A stretch of DNA of 64,000 bases from Zanthoxylum bungeanum. Taxonomy: Eukaryota > Streptophyta > Magnoliopsida > Sapindales > Rutaceae. Under the pieces are notes generated by a model. It saw only the letters and a list, made by a program, of their open reading frames with translations, had not been told where the DNA came from and searched no databases. The stretch covers positions 19,213-83,212 of the forward strand of contig SKCR01034763.1 in NCBI GenBank assembly GCA_019454045.1, in the 5' to 3' direction. Below, in pieces: positions 22,884-35,934 of this stretch (the stretch's first letter is position 1; every line of letters starts with the position of its first letter). The translations under genes were made by a program, and so were the position numbers.

Positions 22884-25800
22884 TCAAGAAAATATTGAAA
22901 AGTTGAATATTTAAAATATATAATCCTTAGATTAAATGTTTTAAATGATTTAATTTTCATAATGGGAATGAATAATAGGTTACTTTATTTGATAAAATAA
23001 CTTATTATACCCAAGCCCAAAATTAAGCAAATAGTATAGCATAAAATCTTTGGAAGATTTATGTGATGATGACTTTAGTGCTTAATTTAATATACTTGTC
23101 AGAAATCTATCTTTAGATTTAAAAAGTATTAAAATTGCAATAAATAATTCTTAGAGAATTAATGACTATTCTAGAAGAGAAAAGTCAAAGTTGCAATTGG
23201 GCGTATAGCACACAAGGTGCACATCGTTTCAATATTCTAAAACCAAGGCTTGGCCAAAGGTTTGTGAAATATTGAAAAAGGATAATGAACATATCCCAAA
23301 TGACTACCGTTTGGATATGGCAGACACGAAGGAATTAAAGAAAGGCGAGGCTCTGACTTTAAAAATATTTGTCAAAGTTATGTTCACTGCTGGTATTGAA
23401 ATTAGATTTTAAATACTTGGTGTGGTACATAAAATATATGTATTGATGTTCAGAATCTGCTATGAGCAGGATACTGACTTCAAGCTGATATTGCTCTACG
23501 AATCGGAAACGGGACGAAAGTCGCTGTTTCGACCGTAGATACCTAAGTTTAGGAACTGCCATTCGGGTATGTACTTAAGTTAGGAACTGTAGTATAATGT
23601 AACTAGTTTGACTAGAGACATTATCTCTATATCAGTGTTTAATCCATTGTGGATGAACCTTTATATTCTAGAACACTAAGTGTTTCATTATATAAAGATG
23701 ATACTGAGATAAACACATTAGATGTGAATAACAGAATTTATATTTTGAATATAATTAAAATCTCGAACATGTAATATGACAAACTAATAGCTCATACTGA
23801 TTTGATCAGTAGAGACTTATCTGTGGCATTGTTGTATGGGACACAATTAAACAAGACTCGTATATCCACACTTTTGAAAAGTGGGTACTAGGACTAATTT
23901 GACTATTCAAATAAGGTCTACGAATCTAGTTTATTAGGTAAAGCACCTAAAACACTATTTATTTGGTAATAGTGTGAAAGCCACCGATCTGTTAGCCCTA
24001 TTCATAGTGAAACTAGTGGGCCCATGTCTAGCTAGGCTAGATGTGAACATGAATATTTCGTGACCTTAACGGATGTGGCATCACGTTATGGTTATGTGTT
24101 TCTTTTGAAGAACACAAATCAGAAACTTTAGAGTTTTCGACACGAAGTGAAAAACAGATCGACTATAGTATTATGCCGTCACGGTAAGACCGTATTGGAA
24201 AATACTTAAGCATTAAGTTTCATTTATACCTGAAAGAGTATAGTTCTTTCAAATGAGGACTCCTCCTGGAACACGTCAGTTTGACGGTGTGTCCGAACGG
24301 AGAAACCGAATTTTGTTGGACATGATAAGGTTAATCATGAGTCGCTCTGAGCTACCTTTTCCTTCAAAGATAACGTTAACAGTGCAGAACTTATTTAGAA
24401 TAAGGTTCCATTAAAATTCTGTTTGACAGAGTTCATATTAGATATGAACTGGAAAGAAACTGGGTTTCACACTCCTTTTGATTTGGGTATGCTGGGCTTA
24501 CGTTTGGATGATACCAAACTAGAACCCAAATCGGATAAGTGCCAAATGTAGGTTATCCTAGGGAAATCCATAAGTATAGTACTTAAACATCTACAAGAGA
24601 ACAATGTAATTATTGCTCACCATGCGGTTTTCCTAAGAGGAATACTGATATGCAGTGGTCAGTGGGAGAACAGTAAAACTCGATGAAAATCGGAGTAATA
24701 CTGTTCAAGGCACGAAGTCCTTAATGGAACACAAACAGTTCATCAAATGATGAATTTGTACCATTAATCTTCGAATACACAAGAACCCCGTAGATCAGAG
24801 AGAATCAGAAAACAACCTGGGGTATGGATTTCTGATCTCACCTCATAGAGATATCAATCTTATGAAGGTATACCATCCGACTACGTTTTGAGGAAGTGAT
24901 ACCAGGTATCGACTCCCTTCATGGCAAAGTGCCATAAGTCCGAAATGGATTCCACGCTTAACAACTATGTTTGGACACTGGTTGTTGTACCACAAGGCGT
25001 TGTGTCTATTGGTACTGTAAAGGTCTTCTAGGAAGACATATATGGAAGGCAACATACCAACGTATGCAGCTAGGCTTGTAGCGGAAAGGTATCGTCATCA
25101 ACATTATGTTGATTACGGTTCAACCTTTTACCTGTTGCCACGGCAAATCCATTTGGATAATGCTTGCAGTAGCTTCACGTTTCATTTATGAAATGTGTCA
25201 GTTAAAGATCAAAATCGCTTTCCTTAAACGGAAACCCTTTGGAGGATGTTTATAACATCCTGACGATTTTGTCGTACTAAGACCAGTAAACAAGGTTTGC
25301 AGGTTATTCGATCCATGTTTGGATTGAAGCAAGCATTAGGTTCTTGGAATCATCGTTTTGATGTAATCATAATGGTCTATGATTCAATTCAAAACGAGAA
25401 TGATTCTTGTGTATATAAGGAGGTTAGTGGGAGTGCACTGACAATAAATGTCCTGAATAAAATAATGATGATGTATTATTTCTTGGAAATGATATTCCCA
25501 TAAAATAATCGGCGAAAGCTTGGTTTTCGAAGAAAAATTCTCCGTAGAATTCTTGGGAGTAACAACCTTTATTCAAGGAATAAAGATCTACTGGGATAGA
25601 TTAAGTTGTTAAAACTCTGCGAGAACTTGTACATTGAAAAATGTACATGACCTGGTGTCTCATACGCTTTGAGCATATGGATTCACAATCAGGCCAATCC
25701 AGATGATGGTCACTAGATTGATGTTAAGAACATCCGTTAGAATCTTAGAGATCTAAGGATGCTGTCTTAATCTGTGGAGAAGGAGAACTTGAAGTGACTG

Positions 25801-26250
25801 GGATCACTACTGCAAGTTTCCAAACCGATAAAACGACTGAAAGTCGCAAAAGGTACTATACAGTTTGAATAACGGTACAATAAGCTGGAAATCTTCCAAG
25901 CAAGATACTGTTACCGAATAAACAACAAATATAGATTAATTGCAGCAGCTGAGGCAGCAATAGAAGCCATCTGGGTCAATAATAAATCTAATTAGATTAG
26001 ATATAGTTCTGTTAGCAGCTGAGCTAGGCGTCAGCGCAGGCTAAAGAATTAATGGTCTCATCAATGATCCAGATACATACTTCGACATATCATCTGATTC
26101 GTTCGGATCATACATCGTGGCGATGTGATGATCGTATAAATCACGTCAGGCGATAATCATAAAAATCCGCTGACGAAAGCATTTCTCAGCAATTTGAGCC
26201 AACCGTACATAGTTCGGGTGTTAGGCACTCGAGTGACTGGCTATAGGCCA
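22884..26250 (+). pseudogene. Copia gag-pol relic of element C
   Basis: The gag remnant is collapsed and the zinc-knuckle stretch kept in A and D is missing: sequence near 23285-23310 jumps straight to the DYRLDMAD-like text. Protease, integrase, RT and RNase H relics follow in order. Lesions shared with A and D are TAG at 24033-24035 in place of CAG, the integrase deletion near 24128-24142, and the 4-base RT deletion near 25250-25258. A 68-codon island at 25297-25503 retains the RT text FGLKQALGSWNHRFD. No protein is expected. Confidence 0.83.
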
Positions 26251-26260
26251 AGTGGGAGAT
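26251..26260 (+). promoter_or_regulatory. Polypurine tract of element C
   Basis: AGTGGGAGAT directly precedes the 3' LTR, as in A and B. Confidence 0.9.
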
Positions 26261-28361
26261 TGTTGGACAATTATGACCCATAGCGTCACTATTTGTACAG
26301 ATCATTGTGTTGTTGTGCAAATTAACTATGTGACAAAGGAAATTGCACTCTTATCATTTGTGATTAGATCACCCAGATATATAAATGATGAGAGGTCCTT
26401 ATGATTTGTTCCTTGATTGAGAATGATATGAGACAGTATCAATCAACGAAGGATAAATCATTAAATATCCCTAGACATAGTATTATCGAGATTGGACATC
26501 GATAAATACGTAAAAGACTAGTATCGCACTTGTGCGCGTTGTGAGGGCACAACGGCATAGTTCTCATATATTTAAGTATTGGATACTTATGCAAGTGCGG
26601 TAGGAGGTTGTGTTTCACCGATGATACGGGAAACAGCTTCGCTCTGGATAGACCCCTCGGAATCCCATTGGTATTGTGACTATATGTCTATGGGAGTCCG
26701 ACATCAGGGTAGGTGTGTATGGTCTTAACCTGAGACTTGCACCGCTAATGCTTGCGACAATCAATATACTTTGATTGAGGTCGTCAGGGGCTTAACCGGT
26801 TCTGGTACGCCGATTTTGGGTATATTGAGAATCGTAGAGTATTGGGTGTGATGTCAAGACGGAAGTATCACTTCAGTCATACTGGAGATGATGTCACGTA
26901 GGATACGGTATTAGTGCTCTTAAGTGCTGGCCGGCCATCGGGATATTATGACAAGGTCATGTATATTCGATTATAGAGACTAGTTACCAGACATCCGACA
27001 TGTGCTTCGGACGGGGCAGACACTTATCCAGCCCCAGCCCTAGCACGTGACTATCCGATACTGGGCCGATATACACAATACTTGGTATACTACGCTTGAT
27101 ATAGATCCTTGTATATTCTATATGGATATGTCCGGAGAATTGGGTAGACTTGGTGCTTTGTTAGGAGTCGACCTTGTCTCGTAAATCGGTAGAACGTAGT
27201 ACTTGGTACGTACGCGATTCGGATACTCCGACGACCGCATTTACTGCCAACTTATCCGGGGATCTCATGGGTCGCTTCCCGATAATCCACCGATGACGTA
27301 TGACTCGCACTCTTAAATAATCTGGGATTATATAGAAGAGAGAGAAAATTAATCTGGGATTAATTACAGAGATATTTTATCTAGGATGAAATATCGTCTA
27401 GAGAGAGAAAACGATTAATTCGGAATTAATCGATTAAATTAATATATTCGATATATTAAATGAAATTAGATTTCGACGCGGAATTAAAATTAGATTTTAA
27501 TTCGGGTGAACGATTAATTTAGAATTAATTTATTAGCGACGTGAATAGTAAATTCGCTAGGAGTAATCATTTAATTACGACGCGGTGGAAAATTCGCTAT
27601 TTAGGAATTAGCGGACCCGAGCCCGAGTGTGATTGCGAGCGTATTCGTATTTTGAATTCGAGTGCGGCAACGCAAGTCACATCAAGCGTCAAATCATTCG
27701 TCACATCAAGCGTCACTTTGAGTGATGTGATTGATTGATTGATTGATGTGATTGATTGAATGATTGATTGACACACATCAAGTCACTTTAATAAAGTGAT
27801 ATTGAATAGTGATGGGTGTTGTTGGAATAGTGTTTGGTGGTTGTGTAATTGATTTCCATTTTATTTATTTGATATTTTAAATGGTAAATGCTTATTATTT
27901 TTTGGAAAAATATATAAAGCATTTGTGTAAATCAATTAACAAGTCAACCATTTACACAACTTCATCTCTCTCCATTCTCTCTTTTTGGCTCACGCCCATT
28001 TGGGCAAAACACTCACTGTTTTTCATCACAAAACCATGAGCATGAGGGAGGCAAGAGTGAGTTTTTGTGGCAAAAACTCAAGTGCTAGCACACTTACGGA
28101 ACATGCGAAGGTGGTAGGGAGGTTCACCCATGAGCCGGGATCCGTCCAACGAAGCTTGGAGCTCCGTTTCACAGCTCAAAATTCTGAAATGGAGGGCAGT
28201 GAACTGCACACAGTGGGCGTCCTTGGCAGTGAGCAAAGTGGCTTCATTCGTCTTCAAATCGTCTCAACCGATCGATGTGAGTATTCCGCTACCTCCGTTG
28301 ATGTGTTCACACATTGTTTTCATGTCTTGTTTGATCTTGGGACCTAGATACAAACCTAACA
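26261..28361 (+). repeat. 3' LTR of element C
   Basis: The LTR is 2,101 bp, from TGTTGGACAATTATG to CAAACCTAACA, followed by the duplication TGTAT at 28362-28366. It has a TATA box at 27911-27919. Frames at 27985-28347 and 28130-28390 are LTR sequence and not conserved with the 5' copy. Confidence 0.95.
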
Positions 28362-28366
28362 TGTAT
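28362..28366. repeat. Target-site duplication TGTAT, right of element C
   Basis: It matches 18245-18249. Joining the flanks restores the continuous leader of element B. Confidence 0.93.
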
Positions 28367-30022
28367 TTAGGCATAATGGGCTTGGTTTGACCAAGTTTGG
28401 TTTTGGACTTTTGGATTGGATCCAATTGGGCCCAAAACCAATTCCATGAAGTCTAAATACATCACTTGGCCCTTTAAAGAATTTGATTGGGCCTAATGGG
28501 CATAAATTGATTTGATGGCAATAGGGTGATTCCTATTGGGCCTTGGCATTTTGGGTTTGATCCATTATGGCCAAAGCCCATGCCTTAAGAATCAATTAAA
28601 AGCCCATTGGACTTTAATTAAAATGACATTGGATGTTATTGGGCCTTTGAGACCCATCAAGATTGGATTTGGAATCCAAGTCTTTAAGGCAAATATATAA
28701 GTGTAAATATTTAATTTGGAATTAAATTAGAATTAGTATTGAATACAAATAAATTGGATTTAAGTTGCAGTTCGATATAATTCAAGAATACGTACTCAAA
28801 AGTATTTATTCTTAAACGAGTTGGACTCGCGCAAATCAAATCATTGTTTGAACATTGGATGGTCATTAATCAAAGATTAATTAATTGGATTAGATTGATT
28901 GAATAACATATTTTGATTGAATACATAAATGTGTTGTATGTATAATGTATATCAGATGGATATTATAAGGGCAAGGGCAATTTTGGAAATTGTAATAAAT
29001 TTAGAATTTATTTAATTGGGCCTGCGTGTCCAGCCTTTAATCTCTTTACTCCTTGTAATTCTCTTCTCACCTATTCCCTCAATGCAAATGAGGTTTCTTT
29101 ATTGTATTTTGTAATTGGGTAGGAGTTAGAATAGTTCTAGTCGGGGAGAGGAAATGAAGCGATTTGTTCTAGGAACAATCTATTTAAATATCCATCCGCA
29201 TATCGTTATTAATTTACTTTTACGCCTTATGATGTTTTAGAAGCATGCTTAAGGGTGTATGATGAGACGTAATCAAAGATAATAAATTGGATACCAATTT
29301 ACGCGAAAAACCCTCAAAAACATATTAAGCGTTTTTCCTTCCGTTGAGTGATTCTTACTCAAGATCCAAAGTTGACATTGGTATGTTGGCCAAATTCAAG
29401 AGCTTTGTCAATTGCGGATGTGTTTGAATCATGAAAGTTTTGTTCTATATCGGTGTCTTGTCCAAGTTGTGATTTGTTGGCCAAAGTCAAGATCACTTCT
29501 TGTCCATCGACGTTGATTACAAAGCTTTCCATGTCACCGGGTCCCGCTTAACTGGAATCATTAAGCTTGTTGTGCCAAAGCCAAGGCTTAGTTGATTCAG
29601 AGGAAAAGGTTAGGAAAATATATTGGATATATTGGCATATATATTGTATATATGTTTCGGACTTAGATATCCACCTACCGGATCTAGGAATTGGATGAGA
29701 TCCAATTGATCTTCGAGATCTACCTAGTTAAGTTTCATACAGCTTGTTGGCCAAAGTCAAGGTTGTATGTTATTTAACGGGATCCTAGCCCACTAGGAAA
29801 CTATGTTTCCCGAGTACTCGACAGAGGGTTAGAGGCTCGCCGAAAAATAGTGGGAGGCTAGTATTGAATTTGCAATTTCATTCAGATACTTAGCTTTACT
29901 TGCTTTCAAATTATTTCGTCAAAATTACTTTATTAGTTGGACTAATATATTGTTATTTTTCTATGTAACAGTTAGACTGTACCCATTATCGTTGACTAGA
30001 TAGTTGGACTATCGTAGTCAAG
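28367..30022 (+). other. Leader of element B, second part
   Basis: This is AT-rich untranslated leader ending just before the gag ATG. The TTGGCCAAAGTCAAG-type motif occurs at 29383-29400 (one base different), 29473-29492 and 29744-29761. The last 250 bases carry paired AGT-TGG-ACT palindromes. No gene is seen. Confidence 0.82.
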
Positions 30023-33000
30023 ATGACAGGCAAAGGAAATGTCCGCGACATTATCATGGGAGAAAATGTCTTTAAGGGCACAAATTTTACAGATTGGGAA
30101 ATGAACCTTAGGATTGTCCTAGGTTCAGAGAGGCAGTTGTATACTTTACAAAGACCTCTCGGGCCTAAGCCCGGACCGAATGAGACACTTGAGCTGGAGC
30201 TTTGGTAGACTCACAGGGATGATTGTGACACAACTCAGTCCATTATGATTGCTTCGATGACTCAGCACTTTCGTAGACAAAATAGGGACTTGGATCCTTA
30301 TAATATGTTAGCGAGGTTGCAAGATCTGCATCGCTCTAACAAGAGGATGCAGAGATACGAGTTAGTGAAGAAGCTCTTTCGCTCACGCATGACAGAAGGC
30401 ATGTCTGTTGAGTCCCACGTGGCACAGATGATTGCTGACATTGATGAGCTGCCCAACATGGGGATAGTCTTTGAGGCTGAGATTACTGTGGATATGATCC
30501 TACAATCTCTCCCCGATTCCTGGAGACAGTTCATCATAAATTATAATTTGATGAACAACAGTGATACTCTTGGAGAGTTACTGTCAACTCTCAAGGAGGC
30601 AGAAAATGAGCTTCATAAGGGCAACAAGCGCGAGGCGTACTTTGCATCGACATCTCATGCGCCTAGGGCTGGGCTCAAGGCAACTGGAGGTATGAAAAAG
30701 AAGAAGCATAACAAAAGGGGCAAGGCCAAAACGTCAAAGGCTTCGGGGAAGCCAAAGGACAAGTCTCAGGATGTTTGCCTACAGTGCGGCAAGCGGGGTC
30801 ACTGGAAGCGTGACTGCCGCGAGTACAAGGCACTCCAGAAGGAGATAAAGGCGGGCAAGGCACCGGCCTCAGGTATGTTTGTTATTGAAATAAACATGGC
30901 TACTTCTAGTTTTAAAAATTGGATTTTTGATTCTGGTTTTGGTACTCACATATGTACTGATGTGCAGGATCTGTAGATTAGCAGGAGACTGGCTTCAGGA
31001 GAGATTGATCTACGTGTTGGAAACGGGACACATGTTGCTGTTTTGGCTGTGGGCACTTTTGTTTTAGAACTGCCTTCGGGGCATGTACTTAAACTTTCAG
31101 ACTGTTATTATGTACCTAGTTTGACTAGGAATATTATCTCTGTATCTTGTTTGACCCAATGCGGGTACACTTTTGTATTCCGAAACACTGGGTGTTTTGT
31201 TTATAAAGATGATTTTGAGATATGTTTAGCTGATGCTAATAATGGTCTTTATATTTTGAATATAAATCTATCTCAAACATATAATGTAACAAACAAAAGT
31301 CTCAAACTAAGTAACAAAGATGAAACTTATATGTGGCACTGTCGTCTGGGACACATTAACAAGACTCGCATATCCACACTTTCAAAGAGTGGGTACTTGG
31401 ACGGATTTGATCCAAATTCATATGACGTCTGCAAATCTTGCTTATTAGGCAAAATGCCTAAATCACCTTTTAGCGGTAAAGGTGTACGCGCCACCGAACT
31501 GTTAGCCCTCGTTCATAGTGACGTTGTGGGCCCATGTCTAGCCAGGCTAGAGGTGGATTCGAATACTTCGTAACCTTTACGGATGATGCATCGCGTTATG
31601 GTTATGTGTATCTTATGAGACACAAGTCGGAAACTTTTGAGAAATTCAAAGAGTTTCGACAAGAAGTTGAAAAACAGACCGGCAAGAGTATAAGGACATT
31701 ACGGTCGGACCGTGGTAGCGAATACTTGAGCAATGAGTTTCTAGATTACTTGAAAGAATATGGTATTCTTTCACAGTGGACACCTCCTGGAACACCGTAA
31801 TTAAACGGTGTATCCGAACGGAGAAACCGAACTCTGTTGGACATGGTAAGGTCTATGATGAGTCGCACTGAGCTACCTATTTCCTTCTGGGGATATGCAT
31901 TAAACAGTGCAGTTCTTATTTTGAATAAGGTTCTGTCAAAGTCTGTACAACAGACACCATATGAGATATGGACATGAAAGAAACCGGGTTTCTCATTCCT
32001 AAAGATTTGGGGATGCTGGGCATACGTCAAATGTTTGGAAGGTACCAAACTTGAGCCCAAATCGGATAAATGCCTATTCGTAGGATATCCTAGGGAAACC
32101 AAAGGATATTACTTCTATCACCCACGAGAGAACAAAGTATTTGTTGCTCTACATGCGGTTTTCCATGAGAAGGAATTCCTAAATACAGTGGTTAGTAGGA
32201 GGAAAGTAGAACTCGATGAAAATCGGAGTGATACTGTTCCTAGCATAGAATCCTTAACGGAACAAGAACAGTCCATCCGGGATGAGACTGTACCACAATC
32301 TTCTATTACACAAGGACCGCATAGGTCGGAGAGAGTCAGGAACCAACCTGAGAGGTATGGGTTTCTGATCTCACCTCATGTAGATATTAATCTCATTGAG
32401 GATGACGAACCGGCTACGTATGAAGAAGCGATACAAGATATCGATTCCACTTTATGGCAAGAGGCCATGAAGTCTGAAATGGATTCCATGTATACCAACC
32501 AAGTTTGGACACTGGTTGATGCACCAGAAGGCGTAAAGTATATTGGATGCAAATGGATCTTCAAGAAGAAGACCGACATGGAAGGCAACGTGCAAACGTA
32601 CAAAGCTAGGCTTGTAGCGAAGGGGTATCGTCAACGACATAGTGTCGATTACGACGAAACTTTCTCACCCGTTGCCATGATTAAATCCATTCGGATAATG
32701 CTTGCTATTGCTACATATTTCGATTACGAGATATGGCAGATGGACGTTAAAACCGCTTTCCTTAACGGAAACCTTTTAGAGGATGTTTATATGCAACAGC
32801 CTGACGATTTTATCGTGCCTAGACTTGCAAACAAGGTTTGTAAGTTAAATCGGTCCATTTATGGACTGAAGCAAGCATCGCGGTCATGGAACCAATGTTT
32901 TGATGAGATCATAAAAGAATATGATTTCATTCAAAACGAGGATGATCCTTGTGTATATAAGAAGGTTAGTGGGAGCGCACTGACATTCATTGTCCTTTAT

Positions 33001-33984
33001 GTTGACGATGTATTGCTTATGGATAATGACATTCCCATGTTAACATCGGTGAAAGCTTGGCTTTCGTTAAAATTCTCCATGAAAGATCTGTGAGAAGCAG
33101 CCTTTATTATAGGAATAAAGATCTACAGAGATAGATCTAGAAAGCTGCTTGGACTCTCCCAGAGCACGTACATTGACAAAGTGTTGAAAAGATTCAACAT
33201 GGATCAATCCAAAAGGGGACTGTTACCAGTGTCACATGTCATCTCTCCATCTAAGGACATGTGTCCTAAAACTCAAGATGAGAGAAACAGCATGAGTCGG
33301 ATACCGTTCGCCTCGGCAGTTGGATCGATCATGTATGCCATGATATGTACACGACCTGATGTCTCGTATGCTTTGAGCATGTGTAGTCGCTATCAGGCCG
33401 ATCCAGATGATGGTCACTGGATGGCGGTTAAGAACATCCTTAAGTATCTTAGACGAACTAAGGATGTTTTCTTAATTTATGGAGATGGAGAACTTGAGGT
33501 AACTGGGTATACCGATGCAAGTTTCCAAACCGATAAAGACGACTCTAAGTCGCAATCCGGGTACATATTTTGTTTGAACAACGGAGCAGTAAGCTTGAAA
33601 TCTTCCAAGCAAGAGACTGTTGCCAATTCAACAACAGAAGCGGAGTATATTGCTGCAGCTGAAGCAGTAAAAGAGGAAGTTTGGATCCGTAAATTCCTAA
33701 TTAGATTAGGAGTAGTTTTGTTAGCAGCTGAGCCCGTTCCATTATTTTGTGACAATAACGGGGCTATAGCGCAGGCTAAGGAACCACGGTCTCATCAACG
33801 ATCCAAGCATGTTCTTCGATGTTTCCATCTGATTCGTGAGATTATACATCGTGGCGATGTGAAGATCGAGAAGGTCGCATCAGATGACAACATTGCAAAC
33901 CCGCTGACGAAAGCTATTTCACAGCAAAAGTTTGAGAAACATATACATAGTTCAGGTGTTAGATGCTTGAGTGACTGGCTATAG
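30023..33984 (+). pseudogene. Copia gag-pol of element B, nearly intact
   Basis: The ATG at 30023 follows the leader and opens a frame of about 1,320 codons ending at 33984. Domains in order are gag (UBN2-like, to about 30650), zinc knuckle CLQCGKRGHWKRDC (about 30776-30817), and protease NWIFDSG (about 30917). Then come the integrase zinc-binding segment (HCRLGH to CKSCLLGK, about 31330-31455) and the integrase core (HSDVVGP, RSDRGSEYLSNEF, GVSERRNRTLLD). Reverse transcriptase follows with YVDDVLLM near 33000, then RNase H (YTDASF to NSTTEAEYIAAAEA). Breaks are TAG 30206-30208, TAG 30974-30976, a one-base loss near 31524 (GTTGTGGGCCC, where A keeps an extra base), TAA 31798-31800, TGA 31975-31977 and TGA 33091-33093. 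Both catalytic regions survive. It is the best local model for the enzymes that copied A, C and D, but cannot itself make a full polyprotein now. Confidence 0.93.
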
Positions 33985-33988
33985 GCCA

Positions 33989-33998
33989 AGTGGGAGAT
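33989..33998 (+). promoter_or_regulatory. Polypurine tract of element B
   Basis: AGTGGGAGAT lies immediately before the 3' LTR, five bases after the end of the gag-pol frame. Confidence 0.9.
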
Positions 33999-35929
33999 TG
34001 TTAGACAATTATGACCCATAGCGTCACTGTTTGTAAAAGACATTATGTTTTTGTACAAAATTGACTATGTAGTATTGAAATTGCCTTTTATCATTTCGTA
34101 ATTTATTTACTTTGATATATAAAAGGTAAAAGTCCATATGATTAGTTCCAGATTGAGATGATATGAGACAATATCAATCCATAAAGGTTTAATCATTAAA
34201 TATCCTTAGTCGTAGTATTATCGAGACTGGACATCGATAATGCGGAATAGACTAGTATTGCACTTGTGCGCGTTGTGAGGGCATAACGGCATAGTTCTCA
34301 TATGTTTAAGTTTAGGATACTTATGCAAGTGCGATAGGAGGTTGTGTTTTACCGATGGTATGGAAAATAACTTCGCTCTAGATAGACCCCGTGGAATCCC
34401 ATTGGTAGTATGTATATGTGTCTATGGGAGTCCGCGTCAGGGTAGGTGTATTTGGTTTTAACCTGAGACTTACATCGCTGATACTTGCGACAATCGGTAA
34501 ACTTTGGTTTTTGTCTTCCAGGGCTTTAACAGGTTCTGTGTATGCCTCTATTGGGTTTATCGAGAATCATAGTGTATTGGATGTGATGTCAAGATAGAAG
34601 TATCACTCCAGACATATGAAGATGATGATCACGCAGGGATTCATAACTAGTTCTCTATTGTGTTGCAACCATAGGGATAATGTGACAAGGTCATGATTAT
34701 CCGATTCAAAGAGACTAGTTGTTTGATATCCGATATGTGCTTCGTAAGGGGCAGACACTATTCCAGCCCCAGGCCTAGCACGTGACATCTGATACTAGAT
34801 CGCAATATGAGATACTAGGTATTCTACGCCTGACATAGATTATATATTCCAGTAAGAATATTTCTGGAGAATTGGGTAGGCACGGTGCTTTGCTAGAAGC
34901 CAACCATGTCTTGTAAATCGGTAAGCACGTGGTACTTGGTACTCACTTTATCGGATAGTCCGATAACCGGATTTACTGCCAACATATCCAGAGATCTCTT
35001 GGGTCGCTTCCCAAAGATTCACCGATGACAGTTGACTTAAATTAGAGTTAATATGAGATTAATTTAGAGAGAGAAAATTAATCTGGGATTAATATGGGCT
35101 TTATTTAATCTGGGATTAATGTGTTCAGTAGAGAAAGAACGCGATTAATTTGGAATTAATCGGTAAAATAAATTTAATAGTTAAATTTGATTTTTCTATT
35201 TAATTTATTCAAATAGGCTAAAATTAATATATCGGATATATTAAAATGAATTGGATTTCATTACGAGATTAAAGTCGGACTTTAATACGAACGAACGAAT
35301 TAATTTAGAATTAGTTCGTGAACGACGCTCGTAATATATTTGCGAGACATCGTTGTTTAATTAAATTAGATTTAATTATTTAGCGACGAAGGTTCGTTTA
35401 ATCGGATTAAACGGAACCGAGCCGCGGCAAATGTTCGTAGAGATATTTGAATTTTGAATTCAAATATTTGGAGCCCATGTGTGGTAGGTGTACCTACCAC
35501 CCAACTACCTTGTTTTGCTTTTTGAAAAACCATTTACCTACACCTACCAAGTTTAGGGTAAAAGTGAAATGGTTTTACCAAAAGGTGAATAACAAAAAGG
35601 CTCTCTACACTTTTGTAACACAATTCTTTCATTAGATAAAAAATTGAAAAACCCTAGAGAAGCTCTAAGGTGGCCGAACTTGCCTCTCTTTTTCTCTCTT
35701 GGATTTGTTTTCAAATCAACTAAAAGCTAGCACTTTGGAAGTTAACAAAGGTGATAGGGAAACTACTCAAAAGCTCGGAATCATCAAAAGGTTTGATCTT
35801 GGAGATCTTCCTCTCAAATTTTTTTAAAGCTCTATCCATTCATTGTAAGTTTATTCCGCATCTTATAATGATCATATTATATGTTTTTCATGCTTATTAG
35901 ATCCTATGAATGTTCAAGGAACACTAACA
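33999..35929 (+). repeat. 3' LTR of element B
   Basis: The LTR is 1,931 bp, from TGTTAGACAATTATG to AACACTAACA, followed by the duplication ATGTC (35930-35934). It contains the same palindrome run as the 5' LTR, at about 35080-35475. Short frames here are not genes. Confidence 0.95.
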
Positions 35930-35934
35930 ATGTC

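Larger units (their letters stand above)
18250..28361 (+). mobile_element. Ty1/copia element C, complete but defective, nested in B
   Basis: C is 10,112 bp, with LTRs at 18250-20345 and 26261-28361 and the target duplication TGTAT on both sides (18245-18249 and 28362-28366). The LTRs are about 97% identical over the first 420 bp by eye, so it is a young insertion and by position younger than B. Its internal region is a leader plus a badly decayed gag-pol relic, far more damaged than the LTR difference would suggest. That implies it was already defective when it inserted. Confidence 0.95.
15759..35929 (+). mobile_element. Ty1/copia element B, best-preserved copy, host of element C
   Basis: B has a 5' LTR (15759-17663), primer site, leader split by element C at 18249/28367, gag-pol (30023-33984), polypurine tract and 3' LTR (33999-35929). 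Without C it is about 10.05 kb. It belongs to a separate LTR subfamily that starts TGTTAGACAATTATG. The LTRs differ by about 3% over the first 395 bp by eye, and the 5' LTR has lost about 27 bp near 16118. Gag-pol is one frame apart from one frameshift and five stops, so B or a close sibling was recently autonomous. Confidence 0.95.
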
